DNA of 64,000 nt from Amycolatopsis sp. FDAARGOS 1241. Lineage in GTDB: Bacteria > Actinomycetota > Actinomycetes > Mycobacteriales > Pseudonocardiaceae. The stretch covers positions 5,518,001 through 5,582,000 of the forward strand of contig NZ_CP069526.1 in NCBI RefSeq assembly GCF_016889705.1, read 5' to 3'. A program made the translations under genes and the position numbers. Of the stretch, positions 8,793-17,404 are shown piece after piece. Position 1 is the stretch's first letter; each line of letters begins with the position of its first letter. A model generated the notes under the pieces. It made no database searches. It was not told the origin of the DNA and saw only the letters and a program-made list of their open reading frames with translations.

Positions 8793-9896
8793 ATGGGGCG
8801 CGCGCTGGTCGTCGGTGGCACCGGCCCGACCGGGCCGTCGATCGTCGAGGGGCTGCTCGCCCGCGGGCACGACGTGACGGTGTTCCACACCGGACGGCAC
8901 GAAGTCACGGAACTGCCCGACGTGCCGCACGTGCACGGCAGCCCGTTCGAGGCGGACGACATCACCCGCGCCGTCGGCGCCGGCGGGTGGGACGTGGTCG
9001 TGGCGACCTACGGCCGGGTCCGGCTCATCGCCGAGCACGTGGCGCACCGCTGCGCGCACCTGGTCGTGGTCGGCGGCGTGCCGGTCTACCAGGGTTACGT
9101 CAACCCCGGTTCGCGCTTCCCGTACGGCGTGCGGCTGCCGGTGCGGGAGGATTCACACCCCCTCGTCGCGCCGGACGAGCCGCGCTTCGCCGGCTACAGC
9201 ACCGGCCCGATCCGGCGCACCGAGGACCAGGTGTTCGCCTTGGGCGTCAACGGTTCCTTCGCCGCCACATACCTGCGGTACCCCACGGTCTACGGACCGC
9301 GCAACCCGTACGCGTGGGAGTGGCACGTGGTGCGCCGCGTGCTCGACGGACGGCCGTGGATGATCCTCGCCGACGGCGGCCACGGCGTGCACTCGCGAGC
9401 CGCCGCGCGCAACGCCGCGGAGGCCGTGCTGCTGGCGGTCGACCGGCCGGAAACGGCGGCGGGCAAGGCGTACAACGTCGCCGACGACGACCTCCTCACC
9501 GTCCGGCAATGGGTCCAGCTGGTCGCGCGCGCGGCGGGCCGGGACCTGGAGCTCCGGTCGCTGCCCCGCGAGCTGCCCAGCCCCGGGCTCGCGATGTCCG
9601 CGTTCGGCGGCCAGGAGACGCCGACGTCCATTGTGGACACAACGCGGCTGCGCGCGGACCTCGGGTACCACGACGTGGTGACGGTGGCGGACGGGCTCGC
9701 CGAGACGGTGGAGTGGATGCTGGCGAATGAAACAGCGATGCGGGCAACGAGCACGACCGATCCCTTCGACTACGCCGCCGAAGACGCCCTCGTGGCGGCC
9801 TACGACCGGGCGCTGGCGAGCCTCGCACCGCAGGCCGCCCCGTTCGGCGCGGGCATCGGGCGGATGGCCGTGGTGCAGACCGCCAAGGGACGGTGA
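8793..9896 (+). CDS. NAD-dependent epimerase/dehydratase family protein
   Basis: A 367-residue extended SDR with an N-terminal VVGGTGPTGPSIVEGLL nucleotide-binding motif, a central region with LRYPTVYGPRNPYAWEW, and a C-terminal half typical of atypical SDRs that act on large substrates (YNVADDDLLTVRQW). The usual Tyr-x3-Lys is not obvious, as in several atypical members. The ATG at 8793 starts directly at the first beta strand; the frame is open further upstream, but that stretch is arginine-rich and unlikely to be coding. It is transcribed divergently from the P450 operon and convergent with the NTF2-like gene at 9904. The substrate is unknown. Confidence 0.8.
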   Translation: MGRALVVGGTGPTGPSIVEGLLARGHDVTVFHTGRHEVTELPDVPHVHGSPFEADDITRAVGAGGWDVVVATYGRVRLIAEHVAHRCAHLVVVGGVPVYQGYVNPGSRFPYGVRLPVREDSHPLVAPDEPRFAGYSTGPIRRTEDQVFALGVNGSFAATYLRYPTVYGPRNPYAWEWHVVRRVLDGRPWMILADGGHGVHSRAAARNAAEAVLLAVDRPETAAGKAYNVADDDLLTVRQWVQLVARAAGRDLELRSLPRELPSPGLAMSAFGGQETPTSIVDTTRLRADLGYHDVVTVADGLAETVEWMLANETAMRATSTTDPFDYAAEDALVAAYDRALASLAPQAAPFGAGIGRMAVVQTAKGR

Positions 9897-9903
9897 CCAG
9901 CCC

Positions 9904-10296
9904 TCACGACGCGAGCACCTGGCGGCGGACCTCACGGGTGTCGTACCACGTGGTGACCTTCGCGATCCGGCCGTCGCGCAGGTCGAACACGTCGAGGGCG
10001 GCGAACGCGATCGGCCGGCCGTCGAGCAGGCGGCCCGTGAAGTCGATCTCGGTCACCACGGACCCGGTGCCGGCGTCGTCGGCTTCGATCCACCGGGTCA
10101 CGCAGTCGTCGTGCTCGGCGTAGCCCGCGAGCAGTTTCACGAAGTGCGTGATCGCGGCTTCCCGGCCCGCGACTGGGGTCGCGCCGACCACGTGGATCCG
10201 CACGTTCTCGGCGAACACCTCGATGAGCTCGGGGAACCGCTCGGCGTTGATCGACGAAAAGTACGCCTCGACGCTCGTCCGCGCACGTGCGCTCAC
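9904..10296 (-). CDS. Nuclear transport factor 2 (SnoaL-like) family protein
   Basis: A 130-residue single-domain protein starting with a helical SVEAYFSSINAERFPELIEVFAENVRIHVVG and continuing with FVKLLAGY, TEIDFTGRLLDGRPIAFAALDVFDLRDGRIAKVTTWYD. This is the classical SnoaL-like pattern in which the last strands follow a phrase of the type F-x-L-R-D-G-R-I. The start is GTG at 10296, overlapping the stop of the LLM oxidoreductase by 4 nt. It closes the three-gene operon from 12800. Related proteins act as isomerases or lyases; the reaction here cannot be read from the sequence. Confidence 0.83.
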   Translation of the reverse strand: MSARARTSVEAYFSSINAERFPELIEVFAENVRIHVVGATPVAGREAAITHFVKLLAGYAEHDDCVTRWIEADDAGTGSVVTEIDFTGRLLDGRPIAFAALDVFDLRDGRIAKVTTWYDTREVRRQVLAS

Positions 10297-11414
10297 GACC
10301 CCACCAGCTTCTTCAGCTCGCTCATCGCCTGGAACGACCACTTCGCGAGCGACGGGTCGCCGAACGCGGTGATGTTCCACATGACGAGGTGGCGCAGCCC
10401 CGCCGCGCGGTACTCCGCCAGTTCCTCGGCGACCTGCGCCGGGGTGCCGCAGAACGCGTAGTGCCGCACGACCTTCGGCGGGATCGCGTCGATGATCCGC
10501 AGCGACTCCGCCCGGGAAACGGTGGTGGGGATGAAATCGTGGAAGCCGGAGCCGTGCGGCCCGCCGGCCAGGGGCGGTTCGACGCCGAGTTCGCGGAAGA
10601 CCTGCGCGGGCAGCAGCACGCACAGCGCCCGCACGAGCGGTGCCTCGGTGAGCCGTCGGACGGTTTCCTCGTCGGGTCCCATGAGCAGGTAACCGAGCAT
10701 GCCAGGGGTGAACGCGGCGGGATCGCGCCCGGCGTCCTGCGCGGCTTGCCGGATCGTGGTGAGCGACTTGGCGTAGCCGGCGGGCGTCATCTTGGTGGGC
10801 AGCCACCCGTCGGCCTTCGCCCCGGTGAGCTCGAGCATCCGCGGACCGTGTGCGGCCGTCCAGATCTCGGGCGTTTTCCCTTGATAGGGTTGCAAACCGA
10901 GCACGGCCTTGTCGAGGGTGTGGAATGTCCCGTGGTAGTCGACGGGGCCGTCGGCTTCCCACAACAACCGCATCACGTCGATGCCCTCGGACAGCTTCGC
11001 GACCGGCTTGTCGAACGACATCCCGTACGGGGTGACGTTGAGCTTCTCCCCCGAGCCCAGTCCGATGATCGCCCGGCCCTTCGTGACGTGGTCCAGCGTC
11101 AGCGCGCCGGCCGCGGCCATCGCCGGATTGCGCCGGATCAGATCGGTGACGACCACGCCGACCTTGATCCGCTCGGTCTGCGCCCCCACCACACCCATCA
11201 TGATCAGCGGGTCGAAGTAGGTGTGCGGGTTCGGCTGCACCGCGGCCAGCGGCGTCAGGTCTTCGGTCCACATGGTGTCGGCGTGCCAGCCCATGAGGTG
11301 GTCCGGCCACCAGACGGCGTCGAACCCCTCGGCTTCACTGCGCAGCGCGAACTTCGCCGCGGCGTCCGCCGGCGGCATGATCTGACCGGGCACACCGAGC
11401 TGCAGACGCTCCAC
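10293..11414 (-). CDS. LLM class F420-dependent oxidoreductase
   Basis: A 373-residue luciferase-like TIM-barrel protein. Features include FDAVWWPDHLMGW near the N-terminus, the TERIKVGVVVTDLIRRNPAMAAAGALTLDHVTKGRAIIGLGSGE block, and a C-terminal SFQAMSELK. It resembles F420-dependent dehydrogenases and reductases such as glucose-6-phosphate or hydroxymycolate dehydrogenases more than FMN monooxygenases, but the cofactor is inferred. The start is GTG at 11414, immediately after the upstream stop (TGAGTG). It probably acts on the same substrate as the adjacent flavoprotein. Confidence 0.85.
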   Translation of the reverse strand: MERLQLGVPGQIMPPADAAAKFALRSEAEGFDAVWWPDHLMGWHADTMWTEDLTPLAAVQPNPHTYFDPLIMMGVVGAQTERIKVGVVVTDLIRRNPAMAAAGALTLDHVTKGRAIIGLGSGEKLNVTPYGMSFDKPVAKLSEGIDVMRLLWEADGPVDYHGTFHTLDKAVLGLQPYQGKTPEIWTAAHGPRMLELTGAKADGWLPTKMTPAGYAKSLTTIRQAAQDAGRDPAAFTPGMLGYLLMGPDEETVRRLTEAPLVRALCVLLPAQVFRELGVEPPLAGGPHGSGFHDFIPTTVSRAESLRIIDAIPPKVVRHYAFCGTPAQVAEELAEYRAAGLRHLVMWNITAFGDPSLAKWSFQAMSELKKLVGS

Positions 11415-12800
11415 TCAGTACCTCCATCCATCGCCGAAGGCCGGGATCCGCGCGCCGAGGTAGTCCTCGACGCATGTGAGAGCCGCGCGCGCCGCGCGGT
11501 CGGTGCCGATTCCGCGGCTGCGGAAGGTTTCGCTGGCGAACCACAGGCCTTCGACGTTCGGCGCACGCCAGTGCGGCCGGTACTTGCCGACCAGCCCGGG
11601 CATCTGGATCACGCCGAAGCTCGGCTCGAACACCAGGTGGCGGCGGCGCCAGAGCGGCTTCGCGAACCCGGGCCACATCGTTTCGGCGTCGCGTTCGAAG
11701 GCCTGCATCGTGGCCCGGCACCACTCGCGGTCGCGCCCCTTCTCCCCCGGGATGATCGCGCCCAGCACGTGCAGGTGCGTGCCCTCGGGCGAGCACGACG
11801 GGTCCATCGCGGACTGGTCGAACATGAACCCGGAGCAGCTGGTCGACGGGGTCGAAGTCCAGGTCGCGAGCTCCCGCGGGTCGTAGCGGGTGACCGGCTC
11901 CTCGGTCGCGAGGTAGAGCCCGAGCCAGGCGATGCGGAACTTGTCCTGCGCCAGGAACTCGATTTGCGAGGCGTACCACTCCGGCAGCGCGCTGCGCGGC
12001 ACCACGTCGAGCACGTGCCACACCGGCAACGTGGAGATCACCGCCGGGGCCTCGAGAATCTCCTCTTCGAAGAACTCGTTGGGCAGCACCTTCGGTTCAC
12101 GCGCGACCGCGACCCCTTTGACCGCACCGCTTTCGATGAGCACGCGCTCGACCGAGGTGCCCAGGCGCAACTCGCCGCCGTGTTCGGTGATCGCGTCCGC
12201 GAGATCGCGCCACAGGCCGTCCCAGCCCTGCCCGGGCCAGCACGAGTAGGCGGCGGTGTTGCGCTCCTCGAAGTGCATCTTGCGGACATAGAGGTTGTCG
12301 CTGGCGGAGTGGTCGTACCAGTTGTCGGTCATGCACTCGAGCACGGAGATGAACTCGAACAGGTCGACCACCCCCTGGTCGGAGGTGTGCTGGTGCAGCC
12401 ACTCGCGCAGCGATCGGTCGTCCCAGTCGTCGAGCTCGGAGTAGGGGGTGTTGACGAGCGCCTTGATGACCTTCTTGAGCTCGGTGCGGTCGGTGTAGCG
12501 GTCGCGGATCGAGCCCCAGCCCTTGCCGTTCTCCCAGATCGGCATCTCGTTGCTGACCTCGCCGTGGATCAGCTCTTTGCCGACGTGCTCGAACACCTTC
12601 GTGATGCCGGATCCGCCGTCTTCGATCAGGTGCCCGCCGAGGTTGACGGTGAACCCCTCGTCCGGCACGGCCATCGCGCGCCCGCCCAGGTACGGGCTGC
12701 GGTCGAGGACCACGACCCGTTTGCCTTCGGTGGCAAGCAGCGCTCCCGCGCACAGGCCGGCGGCCCCGGCCCCGATCACCACCACGTCGTAGCTCGGCAC
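11415..12800 (-). CDS. Phytoene-desaturase-like FAD-dependent oxidoreductase (paralogue of 3512-4864)
   Basis: A 461-residue flavoprotein with YDVVVIGAGAAGLCAGALL and YLGGRA at the N-terminus and LWFASETFRSRGIGTDRAARAAL near the C-terminus, the FAD-contact block of the phytoene desaturase superfamily. It shares many blocks with the flavoprotein at 3512-4864, so the two are paralogues. I place the start at GTG 12800, where the Rossmann strand begins and GAAGGG lies upstream; an in-frame ATG at 12830 would add ten residues. It heads an operon with the LLM oxidoreductase and an NTF2-like protein. The substrate is unknown, presumably hydrophobic. Confidence 0.85.
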   Translation of the reverse strand: MPSYDVVVIGAGAAGLCAGALLATEGKRVVVLDRSPYLGGRAMAVPDEGFTVNLGGHLIEDGGSGITKVFEHVGKELIHGEVSNEMPIWENGKGWGSIRDRYTDRTELKKVIKALVNTPYSELDDWDDRSLREWLHQHTSDQGVVDLFEFISVLECMTDNWYDHSASDNLYVRKMHFEERNTAAYSCWPGQGWDGLWRDLADAITEHGGELRLGTSVERVLIESGAVKGVAVAREPKVLPNEFFEEEILEAPAVISTLPVWHVLDVVPRSALPEWYASQIEFLAQDKFRIAWLGLYLATEEPVTRYDPRELATWTSTPSTSCSGFMFDQSAMDPSCSPEGTHLHVLGAIIPGEKGRDREWCRATMQAFERDAETMWPGFAKPLWRRRHLVFEPSFGVIQMPGLVGKYRPHWRAPNVEGLWFASETFRSRGIGTDRAARAALTCVEDYLGARIPAFGDGWRY

Positions 12801-12871
12801 GGCATCACCCTTCCTCGCCGCGGGGTTCAATGCCCTGTCGCGGCCGACCGCGGATCGCCGGGTCTTCCCGC

Positions 12872-12901
12872 TTGTCCACCCTTGAGCACCCGCGCTAGTT
12901 T
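12872..12901 (+). promoter_or_regulatory. Promoter upstream of the truncated ligase
   Basis: TTGTCC (12872-12877) and TAGTTT (12896-12901) are 18 nt apart. Transcription would start near 12908, inside the CAAACGGCCG operator candidate. On the other strand TTGACA (12906-12901) could serve the flavoprotein operon, but its -10 region (AAGGGT) is poor. Confidence 0.45.
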
Positions 12902-12920
12902 GTCAAACGGCCGGTAGGTA
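12900..12920. promoter_or_regulatory. Operator candidate matching the one at the P450 promoter
   Basis: TGTCAAACGGCCGGTAGG here matches the minus-strand P450 site in CAAACGGCCG plus the following TAG, 14 identical positions in the same spacing. It overlaps the predicted plus-strand transcription start and the minus-strand -35 box of the divergent flavoprotein operon. Confidence 0.5.
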
Positions 12921-12967
12921 GTCGCCGTCCGCAGGCCGAACCCGCCTCGCTCTCCGAGGAGCCGCCG

Positions 12968-13774
12968 ATGACGAGCAGAGCCACCGCGTCCGTCCGGCCC
13001 GACTTCGCCGGGCACGACCTGAGCCGGCTTCGGATCGTGATGGTGGTGGGCGTGCCCGAACGGCTGCGCGCGATGGCGGCCCGGGTGCCCCACGCCGTGC
13101 ACGTGTCGTGCGTGGCGATGACGGAGTCGGCCGCGTTCCTCACGCTCAACCGGCTGGACGATCCGCCGGACAAGCGAGCCGAAACCGGCGGGCATCCGAT
13201 GCCCGGCATGCAGTGCCGGGTCGTCGACCCGGACTCGGGCGCGGACCTGCCGCCCGGTGCGCCGGGTGAGCTGCTCTTCCGCGGCCCCAACGCGTTCGAC
13301 GGCTACTTCCGCGATCCGGACCTCACCGCCCGCGTCTTCGACTCCGAAGGCTGGTTCCACACCGGGGACGTGGTCGTCGCGGACCCCGACGGGCGGCTGA
13401 CGTTCGTCTCGCGGCTGAAGGACATGCTCAAGGTGGGCGGCGAAAACGTCGCGGCGGCCGAGGTCGAGGGCCACCTGCTCACGCACCCCGCCGTCGCGAT
13501 CGTGGCCGTCGTGGCGGCGCCCGACGCCCGCTACGTCGAGGTGCCCGCGGCGTTCGTCCAGCTCAAGCCCGGGCACACGGTGAGCGAGCAGGAGCTGATC
13601 GACCACTGCGTCGGCCGGATCGCCTCCTACCGCGTGCCCCGCTACGTCCGCTGGGTCACGGAGTGGCCGATGTCGGGCACGAAGATCAAGAAAGTCGAGC
13701 TGCGCAAGCCGATCGCCGGCGAACTGGCGGCCGCCGGCATCACCGAAGCGCCGCGGATCAGCGCCCGCTCATGA
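12968..13774 (+). pseudogene. AMP-dependent ligase lacking its N-terminal domain
   Basis: The 268-residue product aligns only with the last half of the ligase encoded next door, from about its residue 285 (DFxxxDLSxLRxVxxVGxPERLRAM) to the end. Blocks shared with it include FVSRLKDMLKVGGENV, VPRYVRWVTEWPMSGTKI and GITEAPRISARS. The ATP-binding P-loop and the first 280 residues are missing. Yet it has its own ATG with GAGGAG upstream, a promoter and an operator candidate. It therefore looks like an internal deletion that kept the start region. It cannot be a normal ligase. It might survive as a pseudogene or a stand-alone C-terminal domain. It lies 24 nt before the intact ligase. Confidence 0.75.
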
Positions 13775-13798
13775 TCGGTCGTGTTCAGGAGGGTCAAC

Positions 13799-15445
13799 AT
13801 GCCCGACACCACCATCCCGGATCTGCTCGACCGGTGCGCCGCAGGCGCCGGCGAGCACGAAGTCGTCTTCCCCGACGGACGGCTTACCTACGCCGAGATC
13901 GCGGCCGGCGCGAAGCGCTTCGCCGGCGCGTTGTGGGCTCGTGGCGTCCGTCCGGGCGACCACGTCGGGTTGCTGACGCCCGGCCGGCTCGCCAGCGTGA
14001 CGGCGTGGCTGGGCGCCGCCTGGCTCGGCGCGGTCACGGTCCCGCTGAACCCCCGGCTCAAAGCCGCGGAGCTCGCCTACCTCATCGAGAACGCCGACCT
14101 GCGGCTGCTGCTCGCCGACGCGGCGCTCGGGCCCGTTCTCGCGGACGCGCTGCCCGGGCTCGCCACCGCCGCTCCCGGACGGCTGGCCCTGCGCGTGGCG
14201 CCGGTGCTGCGCGCGGTGGTCGCGCTGGACGAGGGTCCGACGCCCGCCGGCTGGCTTTCTCCGGCGACTTGCCAGCCGAGGCCGGCCGACACGGCGGCGG
14301 TCGCGGCGGCCCGGGCGGAGGTGCGCGCAAGCGATCCCGCGTTGATCCTCTACACGTCCGGCACGACGGCTCGGCCGCACGGATGCGTGCACGACAACGC
14401 CTCCTTGGTCACCGAAGGCGAAGCCGTCGCCGAGCGGCTCGGGCTCGGGCCGCGCGACCGGTTCTGGACGGCGCTGCCGATGTTCCACTGCGGCGGCTTC
14501 GACGTCGCTCTTGCGGCACTCGCCGCCGGCTGCGCCATGGTCCACACGGGAACGTTCGAACCGGGGGCCGCGTTGCGTCAGCTCTCCGAAGAGCGGTGCA
14601 CGGTCGGGTTCCCCGCGTTCGAGACGATCTGGCTGCAGGTCGTCGACCACGCCGACTTCCCCGCCGCCGACCTGTCGGCGCTGCGGCTCGTGCTCAACGT
14701 CGGCGCACCGGAACGGTTGCGCGCCATGCAGGCCCGGGTCGAGCCGGCGATCCAGATGTCGTCACTCGGCTCGACGGAGTCCCTCGGGTTCTGCTGCGTC
14801 GGCTCGCCGGACGACCCCGCCGAGGTCCGCGCGAAGACGAGCGGGAAAGTGCTGCGGCACATGGAGGTCCGGGTCGTCGACCCGGACAGTCGCGTGCCGG
14901 TGCCCGCGGGCACGCGCGGCGAACTGCAGTACCGCGGCGTGTCCCGGATGGCCTACTACCACCGCGACCCCGAGCTCACGGCCGAACGGATCGACGCCGA
15001 CGGCTGGTTCTCCACCGGCGACCTCGTCGTCGCCGACGCGGAAGGCCGGCTCTCGTTCGTCTCCCGGCTCAAGGACATGCTCAAGGTGGGCGGCGAAAAC
15101 GTGTCGGCGGCCGAAGTCGAGGGCTGCCTCGGCGAACACCCCGCCTGCGGCGTCGTGCAGGTCGTCGGCACGCCGGATGCGCGGCTCGGCGAGGTGCCCG
15201 TCGCCTACGTCCAGCTTCGCCTGGGCGCGACCGCCACCGAGCGCGAGCTGATCGGGTACTGCCTGGGCCGCATCGCGACGTTCAAGGTGCCCCGCTACGT
15301 GCGGTTCGTGACCGACTGGCCGATGTCCGGCACGAAGGTGCAGAAGTTCCGGCTGCGCGATCGCATCGCCGCGGAACTCCGCGACGCCGGCATCACGGAA
15401 GCCCCCAGGCTCTCGTCCCGCTCGACGCCGACCGCCGCGCCTTAG
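13799..15445 (+). CDS. Acyl-CoA synthetase (AMP-dependent ligase)
   Basis: A 548-residue adenylate-forming ligase with P-loop LILYTSGTTARPHGCVHDN, the MFHCGG motif, SLGSTES in the adenine-binding region, STGDLV, and the hinge RLKDMLKVGGENVSA. The C-terminal lysine lies in MSGTKVQKFRLR, where the more usual sequence is TGKI. The ATG at 13799 follows AGGAGG. It is very similar over its C-terminal half to the truncated gene just upstream, so the pair arose by tandem duplication. It should activate a carboxylic acid to its CoA ester for the flavoprotein/LLM gene group across the divergent promoter. The substrate is unknown. Confidence 0.9.
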   Translation: MPDTTIPDLLDRCAAGAGEHEVVFPDGRLTYAEIAAGAKRFAGALWARGVRPGDHVGLLTPGRLASVTAWLGAAWLGAVTVPLNPRLKAAELAYLIENADLRLLLADAALGPVLADALPGLATAAPGRLALRVAPVLRAVVALDEGPTPAGWLSPATCQPRPADTAAVAAARAEVRASDPALILYTSGTTARPHGCVHDNASLVTEGEAVAERLGLGPRDRFWTALPMFHCGGFDVALAALAAGCAMVHTGTFEPGAALRQLSEERCTVGFPAFETIWLQVVDHADFPAADLSALRLVLNVGAPERLRAMQARVEPAIQMSSLGSTESLGFCCVGSPDDPAEVRAKTSGKVLRHMEVRVVDPDSRVPVPAGTRGELQYRGVSRMAYYHRDPELTAERIDADGWFSTGDLVVADAEGRLSFVSRLKDMLKVGGENVSAAEVEGCLGEHPACGVVQVVGTPDARLGEVPVAYVQLRLGATATERELIGYCLGRIATFKVPRYVRFVTDWPMSGTKVQKFRLRDRIAAELRDAGITEAPRLSSRSTPTAAP

Positions 15446-15490
15446 CTTCCCGCGGGTCCTGCTCGGCGGGGCAGGTCCGAATGCCCGGCG

Positions 15491-16342
15491 TCACCGGCCC
15501 GGGGTGAACGTCTGGCGGGCCCAGGCGGCGAAGCCGGTCCACGCGATGTCCGGGTGCGCGGCGTGCAGTGCGGGGATGTCGACCTGGTAGCCGGGGTCGG
15601 TGAGGAACGTCCACATGGCGTGCATGTCTTCGTTGGTGACGGCCGCGAGGGGAACGGGGTTGTGCCGCACCTCTTGGCCGAGGACGTCGCTCAGGGCGGC
15701 CGCCATCTCGGTCGGCGTGACGGAGTCGCTGGCGAGTTCGATGCGGTGGCCGAGGTAGCGGTCGGGGTCGAGCAGCGCGTCGGCGGCGAAGGCGCCGTGG
15801 TCGGTGCGCGCGAGCTGCTGCAGGGGGCGGTCGCCGGGGAGGGGGAGGTCGAGGAAGCCGGCGAGGATGCGGTCGGTGCCGCCGAGGGCGTTGTCGTAGA
15901 AGTACGTCGGGCCGAGAATCGTGAAGGGCACGCCGGAAGCGCGCACGTCGGCCTCGACGACGGCCTTGCTGTCGAAGTGCGGTACGCCCGAGTGGTCCAG
16001 CGCGCCGGCGACGGAGCTGAACACGAGGTGCGGCACCGCGGCCTCGCGCGCGGCGGCGAGGATGGCGCGGCCCTGGGCGATCTCCGCGGCCGGGCCCGAT
16101 TCGAACGGCGTGGTCAACGCGAAGACACCCGCGACGCCGCGCATCGCGTCGGCCAGGGGGCCCGGGTCCTCCAGCACGCCGGTGACGACCTCGACGCCCC
16201 GCCCGGCGAGCTCCTGCGCGGCCGGGCGCGCGGCGTCGCGCACCAGCGCCCGCACGGTGGCGCCGCGGGCCAGCAGAGCCTCGGTGACAGCACGGCCCTG
16301 CCCGCCGGTCGCGGTCAGCACCAGCACGGGTCGTTCGGGCAT
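15491..16342 (-). CDS. NmrA-like NAD(P)-binding protein
   Basis: A 283-residue atypical SDR beginning VLVLTATGGQGRAVTEALLARGATVRALVRD, followed by GVFALTTPFESG, HLVFSSVAGALDHSGVPHFDSKAVVE and a C-terminal domain. This is the NmrA/HSCARG/QOR2 pattern: proteins that bind NAD(P)H and either sense redox state or reduce quinones. It is monocistronic, convergent with the ligase at 13799. Two direct repeats (CGAAC-A/G-GTTCCG) lie upstream, typical of genes controlled by HxlR or MarR family regulators, although no such regulator is nearby. Confidence 0.85.
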   Translation of the reverse strand: MPERPVLVLTATGGQGRAVTEALLARGATVRALVRDAARPAAQELAGRGVEVVTGVLEDPGPLADAMRGVAGVFALTTPFESGPAAEIAQGRAILAAAREAAVPHLVFSSVAGALDHSGVPHFDSKAVVEADVRASGVPFTILGPTYFYDNALGGTDRILAGFLDLPLPGDRPLQQLARTDHGAFAADALLDPDRYLGHRIELASDSVTPTEMAAALSDVLGQEVRHNPVPLAAVTNEDMHAMWTFLTDPGYQVDIPALHAAHPDIAWTGFAAWARQTFTPGR

Positions 16343-16365
16343 CGCGGGCCTCGCTCCCCTGAGGA

Positions 16366-16403
16366 CGAACAGTTCCGGATCACTTTACCTGCGAACGGTT
16401 CCG
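16366..16403. promoter_or_regulatory. Two direct repeats upstream of the NmrA-like gene
   Basis: CGAACAGTTCCG (16366-16377) and CGAACGGTTCCG (16392-16403) differ at one base and are 26 bp apart, each with GAAC/GTTC dyad symmetry. They lie 24 to 61 bp upstream of the ATG at 16342 and are probably operator half-sites. Confidence 0.45.
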
Positions 16404-16941
16404 CACGGACCGAGCCGGTCCTGAGCCGTCCCGCACGGCGCGAACTGCCCGCACCCCGAGTCCGTCCGCCCAGCACGAAGCGTTTGCGCCGCCAGTCACA
16501 TTGCGGCGCCCTGGCCGGACTCCTCCGTTTTGTACCAACCCGCCCGGGCGAACAGGACCGCGAAATCCCTGGTCACCAGCCGGGGTACGCATGTCTGAGT
16601 TTCACCCGATGCCGTGGCTTCTCAGGCTTTGATCACCGGACCAGGGCTGATGGCACAACCATTTCGCCCAGGTCTGGCCCAGTCGCCCTCGTGTGGCGCC
16701 GGCACGTGGACCTGCGCCAGCCGGCCGGCACGCTGTGTCCGGAAGCCTCAGCCGCACCCGTGAGGCGCCCAGCCCGGCCGGCGCGCTTCACCACACCCCG
16801 TTTCCCTTGCCGTACGCGGAAACCAGTCTTCAGCGCGCCTGCAGGAAGGCGCCCCGACAGTTGCACTGGTCGTGGTGCTGATCCGCGTCGTGCAGGCACG
16901 CCGGACGCCGCCGCTCGACGTCGTGCCGAGCGCGCGGGCTG
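16404..16941. other. Intergenic stretch without a recognisable gene
   Basis: No frame here gives a protein-like composition or a start with a ribosome-binding site; open frames are arginine/proline-rich shadows. The end of the stretch runs directly into the degraded YeeE/YedE remnant, so part of it may be unrecognisable remains of that gene. Confidence 0.4.
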
Positions 16942-17364
16942 GTGGGCGCGGTCGTGCTCGGGGTCCTCGCGGCGGCCGTGGTGCTGGTGTCGGGACGCAC
17001 GTGGGGCGTCACGTTCGCGTTCGCGCTGTGGGGCGCGAAGCTGCTGCAGCTGGTGGGCCTGCACCCGGAGACGTGGGAGTTCTGGCAGACGAGCACCAAC
17101 GCGAAGGCGCTCGCGGGCCCGATCTGGACGGACAAGACGAACCTCACCGACCTCGGCATCATCCTCGGCGCGGCCGTCGCCGCATCGGCCGCCGGGACCT
17201 GGCGGATCCGCTGCAACATCGGCGCGTACCTCGCCGGGATCTCCACCGGCAGCCTGCACGGCTGGCTGTGGGGCCTCTTCGCGCTCGGTGGCACGTGGAT
17301 CGGCCTGCGCCTGCGGCCGCTTTTCGGGCTCACGAACCCCCAGCCGGCCCACGGTGTCTGCTGA
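16942..17364 (+). pseudogene. YeeE/YedE family sulfur transporter remnant (5'-truncated)
   Basis: The 140 codons encode membrane segments and the C-terminal signature of YeeE/YedE proteins: LHPETWEFWQ, CNIGAYLAGISTGSLHGWLWG and GLRLRPLFGL. These integral membrane proteins import thiosulfate or other sulfur compounds. A whole protein is at least twice this long. Upstream the frame soon reaches a TGA (16879-16881). The loop normally found between the hydrophobic helix and CNIG (about 25 residues) also appears to be missing near 17210. I read it as a decayed gene rather than a functional small transporter. Confidence 0.65.
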
Positions 17365-17374
17365 GTGGGACAGC

Positions 17375-17404
17375 TTGTCCGGTCGGCACCACCTTCCTAT
17401 AGTG
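17375..17404 (+). promoter_or_regulatory. Promoter of the UbiD-family gene
   Basis: TTGTCC (17375-17380) and TATAGT (17399-17404) are separated by 18 nt, an excellent match to the housekeeping sigma consensus for this kind of genome. The predicted start near 17411 lies inside the adjacent palindrome. Confidence 0.6.

Noticed and set aside
15446..15490. Terminator between the convergent ligase and NmrA-like genes
   Set aside because: Only a short imperfect CCTGC/GCAGG pairing is visible; too weak to annotate.
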